Shown here piece after piece: positions 11,601 through 23,600 of a stretch of DNA of 64,000 bases. This stretch comes from Palaemon carinicauda. Lineage: Eukaryota > Arthropoda > Malacostraca > Decapoda > Palaemonidae. Both the position numbers and the translations under genes were made by a program. Where the stretch lies: the NCBI RefSeq assembly GCF_036898095.1, contig NC_090736.1, positions 15,220,286 to 15,284,285 on the forward strand. The letters run 5' to 3'. Position 1 is the stretch's first letter. Every line of letters starts with the position of its first letter. The notes under the pieces were generated by a model. The model was given only the letters and a program-made list of their open reading frames with translations. It ran no database searches and was not told where the DNA came from.

Positions 11601-14600
11601 GTAAGAAAATGTTTTATTAACCCTTTTACCCCCAAAGGACGTACTGGTACGTTTCACAAAAGCCATCCCTTTACCCCCATGTACGTACCGGTACGTCCTT
11701 GCAAAAAAATGCTATGAAAATTATTTTTTTCATATTTTTGATAATTTTTTGAGAAAATTCAGACATTTTCCAAGAGAATGAGACCAACCTGACCTCTCTA
11801 TGACAAAAATTAAGGCTGTTAGAGCAATTTAAAAGAAATATACACCAAAATGTGCTGGGAAAAAAGTAACCCCTTGGGGGTTAAGGGTTGGAAATTTCCA
11901 AAAAGCCTGGGGGTAAAAGGGTTAAGGGTAACTGGATTTTTGTTTAATTTCTTTTCACTAGGACTTCATTATCTTGTTAAAAATATCAGATAAGAGTTTT
12001 AATGGTACTATTTTTAATATTAATTTTTAGGTAATTTTCTTCTTTACTTGCTTCAATTTCATCATGTAGCTGTGAATATCTATTTTGTATTGCTAAACTA
12101 CACTCATCAGATTTTTCTCTTATTACAAGAGTTTATTTTCATTCTTAAAATTAGTTTTTATCTTTTAGATCTAAATTAAATTTGCTTCTCACCATTCTAT
12201 GGTCACGTGACTTTATCTTGTTTAACACTGTTACATCTTTGACTAAAAGTTTTTCACTGAGAATAAAATCTATTTCATTTTTCGTTTCTCCAATTGGGCC
12301 TCTCCTTGTTTTATTATTTTATAAATTTTAATATTAATAATTTTCCTCTACTGTAATTGCAATTGGTGTCTACAAAATTTGTTTTCAGATCCTTGGAATT
12401 GACAGCTGGAATGGAGATGTTGTTTGGAGTATTTATGTATCTAGTTTGTCACCACTGCAAGGAAACAAGTTACTGTTGTACTCTCAAAGAACGTCGGCCC
12501 ATTTTCCACATCATCCTCAATGTGTTGTTGTTGGCAGACATAAGGTAGGTAGTTTATCGGTATATTATTGCTTCCAGTTGTGAATTTTGTAGTACATGAC
12601 AGAATTTTTTATTGTTTTATCATATCCTGTACTTCAATTCGTGAAATATTTTCTGCTTATATTTATATAAAGTAGCATTTTTCTTGTACATTATTTTTTT
12701 CTTAACCATTTTTTTTTCTCTACAAATAAGGCCTTATATTTACTGAATGTTAATGAGCAGGTTAATGGATTTTAAGCTTGTTCCAAAGAGTACCTGTACT
12801 TGCACAAAGTGAATTTCAATTTGGAAGGCAGTGCTTGAGAAAGCTAAATTGATTGGCTTCCTTATCATTTATGTGAGCTGGTAGCATTTGAAAAAAAAGG
12901 CAATCAAGATCATCAGGGACTTTATTAGTGATATGCAGTATTTACCATTTTTTGTTATTTCTTTATTGAGACAGTTTAATTTTGATGATATAAAAACAGC
13001 TGAGAGTGACATTATCAAGATAAACCCATGTATTGAAGGTATTCTAATCATGCTAGCTCCAAGTCCTATTGGCCAAGGGTCATTTTAGTGCCCTAGCAAC
13101 AGACATTTCAATACCAATCTAACCTTATGTATCCTAACCTGGGTTAACCTTACGTAGTGACCAGAATGAAAGTAAGTCACTTTTTTATTCAAAATTCATT
13201 AGTTTTAAGAATTGACAGAAATCAGTCAAACATTTATTCCAAACAGAGTAAAAAAATAATAAAGTAAGTCACTTTTACATTCAAAATTCATTAATATTAA
13301 GAAATTACAAAAGTCAGTCAAACATTTATTCCAAATACAGTAAAAAAAAAAGAATAAAGTGAATCACTACAAATTTATTCCAACTTCTATAAAGAAAAAA
13401 TGACCCAAACTGGTAGTGACAGGCACCTAGAGAAGGTCCCCAACTTGAAAAATTCGAGTTGCAAACATTGGTTAGATACAAATTCAAATTCAACTGAAAA
13501 TAACAAAGATAAGATGAAGAAATACTTTCATAAAACAATATTATATCATTTAATACAGTAAGCAAAACAACACTATAATAACATATCATTTAATACAAGA
13601 AGTAAAACAACACTATAATAACATATCATTTAATGCAAGAAGCAAAACAACACTATACTAACATATCATTTAATACAAGAAGCAAAACAACACTATAATA
13701 ACATATCATTTAATACAAGAAGTAAAACAACACTATAATAACATATCATTTAATGCAAGAAGCAAAACAACACTATAATAACATATCATTTAATACAAGA
13801 AGCAAAACAACACTATAATAACATATCATTTAATGCAAGAAGCAAAACAACACTATAATAACATATCATTTAATGCAAGAAGCAAAACAACACTATAATA
13901 ACATATCATTTAATACAAGGAGCAAAACAACACTATAATAACATATCATTTAATACAAGAAGCAAAACGACACTATAATAACATATCATTTAATACAAGA
14001 AGCAAAACGACACCATAATAACCTGATATTTATTTTTATTAAACTCGACTATTTCTTGACTTTTGTAGCTGGGAATCTTGTGATTCAGGTTAGGCCTACC
14101 CTAGGCCAAAATTTAACAAAAGCCAACTTACAAATAACTTCTTGCAATCTTTTAAGTTTTTAAGTTGAGGACCTTCTGTACATTTAATTGGGAATTTATT
14201 TTGCTGTAGCAAAGAGGAAGGCCAAGTTTTGGGTGGATGGATGGAGTGAAGGAAGCTCTGGGTGATAGGAGGATATATGTGAGCGAGGCAAGAGAGCGTG
14301 CTAGAAATAGGAATGAATGGCGAGCGATTGTGACACAGTTCCGGTAGGCCCTGCTGCTTCCTCCGGTGCCTTAGATGACCGCGTAGGTAGCAGCAGTAGG
14401 GGATTCAGCGTAATGAAGCTTCATCTGTGGTGGATAAAGGGGGAGGGTGGCTGTGGCACCCTAGCAGTACCAGCTGAACTCGGTTGAGACCCTTGTTAGG
14501 CTGGGAGGAACGTAGAGAGTAGAGGTCCCCTTTATTTTGTTTTTGTTTCATTTGTTGATGTCGGCTACCCCCCAAAATTTGGGGAAGTGCCTTGGTATAT

Positions 14601-17600
14601 GTATGTATGTAGTTAGCTTAGTTTATGTATTTTGTTTAGTCATGTGCATATTTTAGAATTCAAGGAGATGATATTTGATTTTAAGTGTTTTTTTTTATAA
14701 ATATGTTATTTTCATGCTAGGACTCTTATAAGAACTTTTCGCATTTTTTGTCATTCTTACAGGTTACTGGTGAAGGTCTGCTAGTAGTGTTCAACCCCAT
14801 CTCAGGAGTGAGCGTTGATGAACGGGGAGTTATCATCAGCTTAGGATATCATCTCACTCAAGCATTCCTCATGCACCAGTCAGATGAACAGTATCTCAAG
14901 GTATATTTATTGTAAAAGTTGATTCACATTCTTACAGTCATCCAGTAACATTTGGTGGCAGCTTAATTGCAGTCATCTCTTATAATATTATTACAGTCAT
15001 CCCTTAATATTGTTTGGTAACATTCTTGCAGTCATTCCTTAATATTTGTAGGTAACATTTTTTACAGTCATCCATTAACATTTTTCGGTAACATTCTTAC
15101 AGTCATCCTTTTAACATTTGCTGACTTGTAAGTACTGTAATATTTTGGGGTATTTGCCAGAATAAGAAGAAGTTTTGGAAAGAAGTGAAGAGAGTAAGAA
15201 AGGCTGGCACAAGAATTGAAGAGACAGTGAAAGATGGAAATGGAAGGTTGTTAAAAGGAGAGGAGGCAAGGAAAAGGTGGGCGGAATATTTTGAAAGTTT
15301 GCTGAATGTTGAGGATGATAGAGAGGCAGAGATAATTGCTGTTCCAGGTGTTGAGGTGCCAGTGATGGGAGATGAGAATGAGAGAGAGATTACAATAGAG
15401 GAAGTGAGGAGAGCACTAGATGAAACGAGAGTAGGAAAAGCATCTGGTATGGATGGTGTGAAAGCTGAGATGTTGAAGGAAGGGGGTGTGACTGTAATTG
15501 AATGGTTGGTGAGATTGTTTAATGTGTGTTTTGTGTTGTCAATGGTACCAGTAGATTGGGTCTGTGCATGTATTGTACCACTATATAAGGGTAAGGGAGA
15601 TGTGCATGAGTGTTGTAATTCAAGAGGTATTAGTTTGTTGAGTGTAGTTGGAAAAGTGTATGGTAGAGTACTGATTAATAGGATTAAGGATAAAACAGAG
15701 AATGCAATCTGGGAAGTACAGGGTGGTTTTAGAAGAGGTAGGGGTTGTATGAATCAGATTTTTACAGTTAGGCAGATATGCGAGAAATATTTAGCAAAAG
15801 GTAAGGAGGTGTATGTTGCGTTTATGGATCTGGAGAAAGCGTATGATAGAGTTGATAGGGAAGCAATGTGGAATGTGATGAGGTTATATGGAGTTGGTGG
15901 GAGGTTGTTGCAAGCAGTGAAAAGTTTCTACAAAGGTAGTAAAGCATGTGTTAGAATAGGAAATGAAGTGAGCGATTGGTTTCCGGTGAGAGTGGGGCTG
16001 AGACAGGGATGTGTGATGTCGCCGTGGTTGTTTAACTTGTATGTTGATGGAGTGGTGAGAGAGGTGAATGCTCGAGTGCTTGGACGAGGATTAAAACTGG
16101 TAGACGAGAATGATCATGAATGGGAGGTAAATCAGTTGTTGTTTGCGGATGATACTGTACTGTTAGCAGACACAGAAGAGAAGCTTGACCGACTAGTGAC
16201 AGAATTTGGAAAGGTGTGTGAGAGAAGGAAGTTGAGAGTTAATGTGGGTAAGAGTAAGGTTATGAGATGTACGAGAAGGGAAGGTGGTGCAAGGTTGAAT
16301 GTCATGTTGAATGGAGAGTTACTTGAGGAGGTGGATCAGTTTAAGTACTTGGGGTCTGTTGTTGCAGCAAATGGTGGAGTGGAAGCAGATGTACGTCAGA
16401 GAGTGAATGAAGGTTGCAAAGTGTTGGGGGCAGTTAAGGGAGTAGTAAAAAATAGAGGGTTGGGCATGAATGTAAAGAGAGTTCTATATGAGAAAGTGAT
16501 TGTACCAACTGTGATGTATGGATCGGAGTTGTGGGGAATGAAAGTGATGGAGAGACAGAAATTGAATGTGTTTGAGATGAAGTGTCTGAGGAGTATGGCT
16601 GGTGTATCTCGAGTAGATAGGGTCAGGAACGAGGTGGTGAGGGTGAGAACGGGTGTAAGAAATGAGTTAGCAGCTAGAGTGGATATGAATGTGTTGAGGT
16701 GGTTTGGCCATGTTGAGAGAATGGAGAATGGCTGTCTGCTAAAGAAGGTGATAAATGCAAGAGTTGATGGGAGAAGTACAAGAGGAAGGCCAAGGTTTGG
16801 GTGGATGGATGGTGTGAAGAAAGCTCTGGGTGATAGGAGGATAGATGTGAGAGAGGCAAGAGAGCGTGCTAGAAATAGGAATGAATGGCGAGCGATTGTG
16901 ACACAGTTCCGGTAGGCCCTGCTGCTTCCTCCGGTGCCTTAGATGACCGCGGAGGTAGCAGCAGTAGGGGACTCAGCAGTATGAAGCTTCATCTGTGGTG
17001 GAAATGTGGGAGGTTGGGCTGTGGCACCCTAGCAGTACCAGCTGAACTCGGCTGAGTCCCTGGTTAGGCTGGAGGAACGTAGAGAGTAGAGGTCCCCTTT
17101 TTTGTTTTGTTTCTTGTTGTTGTCGGCTACCCCCCAAAATTGGGGGAAGTGCCTTTGGTATATGGATGGATTTGCCAGATTTATAGTTGTATAACATTAA
17201 ATCTTGGAGGGTATTCAAATTTATATAATTTTGAATTTACCTCAACTCAAGGCATGAAAGCTATTCTTACACTTTTTTTAAAAAGAAAAAAAAAGTTGAA
17301 AAATATAAGGAGGAAATTAAATATTGTAATTACTCATTTATTACAAAAGATTTAGCATGTTGTAGCTATTCATAGGATGTTTTGTTTAGAATTGGTTAAC
17401 TGAAAAACATTGAAAGTAATATTCATACATATGCTATTGGTTCCGTCACTAATACAAACTCTTTTGCTCTTTATAAGGAAATATACTTTTGGCGAAGCTG
17501 GAAGACTAGTGATAAGACTTTTAGGGAGGTATAACTACCCACCGCTAGTTAGCGGGGCGGAAGGTGATAGTACCAGCTACCCTGCTCTCACACACCCCTG

Positions 17601-20600
17601 TTTTCTATCAGCACTTTCGCTCTTGGCTTGGAGGAGTGAGGACGTTCCATTTCTCTCCCCTGTTAAAAAATTGGCCTTAGGACTTTTCTCTTTCTGGAGT
17701 CATCCTGCATGCAGTCTCTGCTTGTAGGACTCTCCTGGTATCCAGGAGGGGAGGTCTAAGGTATTCTTCTGGTTCAGGATTTATCTCCCTCTTTGATTCT
17801 GATCGCTCGTTCTCCTGAGAACAGTCGAGTAAGAGTGATGGCTGTTCTAGAGGTAATGCACTGATAGAGCGCACGACTGCCGGACAACCAGCAGGTGCAG
17901 ACATCGTCGCTTTTCTTAGGAAGCGGTGGCATCCACCACTGCAGGAGTCTCTCCCTTACTCCTGCCCTCCTTGGGGCTTTTAAGTCTCCCTGCTAAGGAA
18001 TGGTTTGTCGAGAGTCTAAAGTTAAGGATTAACCTTGGTTATCCTTTCCAAGAATCTGGAGGTAATGCACTAACAGTTTCTTATGGCTTGAGCTGCAGCC
18101 CTCGTTGGGGTTCTCCCTCGTCCCTCCAAATGCTGGAGTAGGAGGATGACACAGTAACTGCTTGAACAAAAGCAGTTTCAACGTAGAAGTTATCTCTTCA
18201 TGCCTACCTTCAACTTGAACTCAGCTCGTTGGCGGGAAGCAGAGAGCCCTGCCTGGATGTCCGCTTCCAGCTGCTGGACAACTTCTCCTTCCGAGGGAAA
18301 GTTAACCTCCACTAAGTGTTGGGCAACTTTCCCTTACTAGGGAGAGTTACCCTCCACTAGCCGTCTTCCATGGTCGAGTCCCCTAGGCTTTAACTCTTAA
18401 AGGTTATTGTCGACATTATGCCTTTGGACACAATGAACTCTTGGCGCTTCATAAGGTCAAATCCTTTGGGATCTCTACATCATGGGTGGTAACCTCTTAC
18501 AAGAGAGAAACCTCTTGTAGGCTATAACTCTATAGGGTTATTAGCTACATCGTACCTCTTCGAAGCATACGACAGAGAAACTTTTGTTCTTTGACAAGGG
18601 AATGATGAGCCTAAGGCTTGTGATACAAAAAGATAAAGAAATAGAATTGTTCAATTTCTGATTCCAGGTTTTTATCTTATCAGATCACGAGTCTTAGACA
18701 GGTAAATGATGATCCTGATTAGATGCTAATGTATACTGTGAGGGCGCTGGGGCGCTATCTTAAGCATACACACACTGTTAGACCTCACTTGCAACATCTT
18801 TTTGTCAGCACATAGAGAACAAAGAAAAAGGTAATGATGAACACAATTTCTTTCTGGCTAAGAGAAGTTATCGACCAGACCTTTTCGCGATCCCCTCCTT
18901 TCACCGGAAGAGCACGAGCAAGAGTGCACGAAGCCAGAAGTGTAAGCGCAACTTTGGCATCCAAAAAGAATCCGTGACACACATATTGCAATGTGACCTG
19001 CAGGTGAGAAACTTTTTCTTTAGAGCCTGTTGCAGCTGTACAGCAGGTGGTATAGCAACCTTGCCTCCTGTTACAGGACCATTAACATCAGATCCAGGGC
19101 AAAGGTTATGAGTGAGTATTAGATACAAGTAAAGAGTGATTGGTCTTTCTCTTTTCCTTTCAATCTTCTCCTCTCTTGGGATACAGCTTCAAAGACCAAC
19201 CCAGTTGCACTAGATCTTGATGCATCTATGCTCCACTCAGTATGTGGCTATTCTGTACTTGGATACGGAAGAGCCTTTTCCTCACACTTATGAGGGGGAG
19301 TGAGATGTAACCAGGCAGTCCCCTAATCATATATGTATGCTATACAACGTGATTGAGGCAAACCAATCACATACACATGCCAGGTCCACGACACAGAGAT
19401 AATCCCCTCAGAACAATCCTTGAAGACAGGGCCATGGACTCGCTGGTATTACTAAACCTCTGGTACACATGGTAGTAAACACTTTCAGCATCTCAAATGC
19501 ACAAGATCCTACTATCTTTGGATATGTTTTCAGCCAGATTGACTGGGGACACCTGTGTGAAGGATGAGGGTTTGTATTTGTGTAGGAATAAATGACAAAT
19601 TTGTAAGTAATTTGGATATTTTCCTAACTTACAAACCTCAGTCTTTTATCTCGCACTTTTCCGTGAACACCAACCTCCTAGAGTCCCAACTGGTATTGGA
19701 GTGGTTTCTCAATGAACTAGGGAGCAGGTGGTTGCCTCCCTGCTGCAGGCAGGTATCTACCAACCAGTTGTCGATACCTCATTATAACTTTTTAACTGCC
19801 ATATTCCAGCTTTGCTGTTGTTATTCTCCTATCTACAGGACTCAGGTTTGTATGGTTAGGAAAAATCCAAATTATTTCCAAACTAGTCATATTTAGTTGG
19901 TGTATGTTGAGCACTTGGTGCTCAATTATTTCCAAAATTTGAAAATACAGTAAACTGAACACTTCATGATATTCAGTCCAGCAAAATTCCTAACTTTCCC
20001 TTCATATGTTATTTGTCCTCTGCTAAGGACCCCTAGCCATACGATCTCTCTTAGATCGTTTCTTACATTGAGAACGATATCTCTCCAACTGATAGGGCGA
20101 CCAGTCCCTACAATACTCGGTGATTCAACCGAACATCTTTTACTTCCACATGAAGGACAAAACAGGTGTGGATCCACTTCTACTCAGCTCATAAATGTAC
20201 CATGGGCGACCACCTCGGCCCAGGCAAGAATGCATTGAATTCGACATACTGTAATGTCGAAAAGTACACCCGTAACTCACAAATAATGAAAGCATGCAAG
20301 TGACAAAAAATGTCAAAGAGACAAAAGACACAAACACTATAAGCACTATAAGGCTATCGAGTAGACGAAGCGGTGGTCTGACCGTAGAAGAGAAGGAAGG
20401 CACGTCTGACCTCCTTCCCGTTCAGAAGAGTTTGGAACAAGTGTAGCACATTGTGTGCAACAGTTGCCCAGCAACGCTGCTGGCGTAATCTACCGATTTC
20501 TTTTTAATTGTCTGGCCGTAGAAAACGAAACTAGAAGTAATCCCATATAAGTGACTCAAGTTTGTAGCTGCGTGTGAATAAATGAATTTTTTCTCAGCAA

Positions 20601-23600
20601 AACTTTATTATTTTTTGCAGTATTGCAGTTCCACTACCAGATTAGTACTGTCACTTGATAAGAGTAAGAACAACAGCAAAATTAAACTGGGTTGTAATGA
20701 ATGAAGGAAGGCTCAATTTGTATATTGAAAACTAACAAATATTTTAATTTTTTTTCATTTTTTGATTATTTGCGGCAAGAATTTTAAAAATTCTATCAAT
20801 GATATATGAAGCATATTTTTTAATTTACTCCATAATGTACTTGAATTTACTGTAAATTGAGAATTTATATCAGTATGTTATCTATCTTTTTTCAGCCTCT
20901 ACTCTTGGTTGATACAACACTGACTCCACACATGTTCCCTGCTAGTGGAGAGTCTGTTTTACTAAAACACAAGGATGTAACATTTTTACATATGGCTCAG
21001 CCTGGTAGCAATGTGCTTACAGGATATTCAATGAGGTTTTCACAACCTGGGGTAAGTTATTGTCATTTATTTACCGTGTGAATTACATAATAAAAAGTAA
21101 CTGTTTAGTTGGAGTTGATTATATAAGGTCCTTGTTGTATAGAATGCCATCGGATTTATCCATATTTCATATATGTAAGCTGCTCATAGATTATACAAAA
21201 ATGTATGATTGTCATTTTATAGATTTTACAGATATGTTCAGTGTAATATTTGTATTAAGCATGGTACATAAATACAACAATTGCTGCAGATTCGTATTAT
21301 TTTTTTTTTCAGGCACTCACATTGACTGAAGTATGGAGGGTTTCTTTGGGTGGTGGGCCCATAACTGGAGTTTATGGGAAACTTGCTTCTGAAAAAGTAC
21401 ATTCTCCAGGGCGAGTACTTGCAGATCGTTCTGTACTTTACAAATACGTCAACCCAAACCTAGCTGTTGTTATCACACAGGGATATGACCATATTACCAA
21501 GAGTGAGTATAAATATAGTATTGAATATTTTATTGTGATGGTGCAGTAAAAGTTCTAATAGGATTTTACATGTTTTTTTTTCTCAGAATCTAATCTCTGC
21601 AATGGAATTTATTTTAATCAAATATAATTATTTGAAGTCGCCAAATACTGCTGATGTTATAATGTAACCTTATAGTTTAGTTAAAGTAGTTTAAATTTCT
21701 TTTTTCATGTTTTTATACTTATATTTATTTTTCAATGTTTGTTCTGAATGGCACAAACCTTATTACATAGCATATTTTAAATTTGCATAACCTTTTTTGG
21801 GAGTATGGTATTTCCATGGTTGCTGCTGGTTAAAGAAGCCAGCCTTCTCTCATTTGTGTCCATCCTAGACTTTGACCGATGGTTTTTACTGTTTTTATAA
21901 TCTTCATTAGTGTTTTTGAGGTATCAGAAATTATATAATAATCATGTTTCAATCCCATTTTTTTTTTTTGTTAACATTGAATTTGTATCAGTATCTGTTC
22001 TTTCTACATACAATGAGTATATTGATACAACTCAAGTTGCAAGCAATTCTTTTTTATGAATTCCAAAGACCAGATCTTTGAGTAAAGGAAAGCCATAAGG
22101 AAGGTTTATATCATCCTTATGAAATCCATGACAACCTCACTATCTTTGCAGAAGGTTGATGTTTATAGGTTTTATTATTAGTATTGTAACCTATTGATCA
22201 AATGAAGAAAGTGCAACCAGCGATGATGATGATGATGATAATAAGTCATAACATTAACTTGTTTATCAACAAGTATTTGTAGTTCTTCATGACCAAACTT
22301 TTAACCCTTTACAGACCTAAGTTTACTTAAATATTCCCCCTCAAGGACTTCAGTTTAATTGTATTTTTTCCCCAATTCCCTTTTTTCATTTGCAAACAAA
22401 ATTGCTCAAATTGAAATTAGAGTTTCATTTTGCTATTTGGAACTTTATGGTTTACAATTGAAACAGATCTACAAGAAAATATATTTGGTTGCTTACGGTT
22501 TTATATTGCATGGTTGCCATTAAAGTTACTGCTGTATGACTTGTTCGCATCCATCATTACTGTCAATGTGTATTTATTTATATCCAGTTAGGTTAATACT
22601 TTATTACAGTATAAGGAAGGTGAAAATAATTACCGAATATAATAGAAAAAGAAATTACTGTATGTTATCTAAGAGAAGTTATTACTATACCGGTGTACAG
22701 CCAAGATACCTTGTGGAAACAAAGACAAAAAAGGGATTTTGACGTAGGAAAAATCTATTTTTTGGTGAGATAGCCATGTCATCCTGATTGAAGTTGTCAG
22801 AAGGAACTTCCATCTGGACGACATGGCTATCTCACCCAAAAAATAGATTTTTCCTACGTCAAAATCCCTTTTTTGTCTTTGTTTCCACAAGGTATCTTGG
22901 CTGGACAAAAATAACATTGAAGAAAATCTTGTTCTCACTTATTAATTTGGTTAATGTAGAACAATTCAATCCTTGAGAAAAACATGTTTTGCTCTCAATT
23001 TACATAACTGGTACTATAATGTAAAATTTTAAAAAGAAGAATAGCAAATTAAGAAAAGCCAAAACAAATTAATTTAATCAATGGGTTAGAATTCAATATG
23101 TTCAAGTGCTGTAATGGCAAATTAATCATGAAAAATTCAGTTTAAGTTGATTTTTGTAAACCTAAGGAGAAATTAAAAAAAAGTTTTTTTTTTGGTTGAC
23201 TTTTTTTCTCTTTGATTTTGTCTTATTAAGCAGTACAGTATGGTGAAAAGACAAAACAAGTAAATCTATTTTTGCTAACCCTTTGACTAGTTAATGATGG
23301 TATCATTAGGGGAACACAGTTTAGTTATTTGTTTTATTATGGTGTTATTTTGGTTGTAAATACTTGAAACTTGTCAAAGGTACTTGTGTAGCATAATTTT
23401 TTGTTGTCAAGATGAGGAAAGAGAAATACAACACATTAATTACATGATTACACAAGGCGTGTAAACAAGTACATGTTTATATGCAGTTTTAATTTTTTTT
23501 ATTTTTTTTATTTAGTAACTACTTTACATTTTACTTTGTCTACTGTCTCAATCAAGTTTCTAACAGTACAAAGGTGCCAAACTATTGATGGGGGACCTGT

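Noticed and set aside
13541..14020. CRISPR-like regular array
   Set aside because: The 40-base units are contiguous with no unique spacers, and the context is a eukaryotic intron; it is a minisatellite.
15185..16915. Host gene encoding a reverse-transcriptase-like protein
   Set aside because: Two related copies in the window, a shared 3' UTR with simple-repeat tail and 5' truncation show that it is a LINE.
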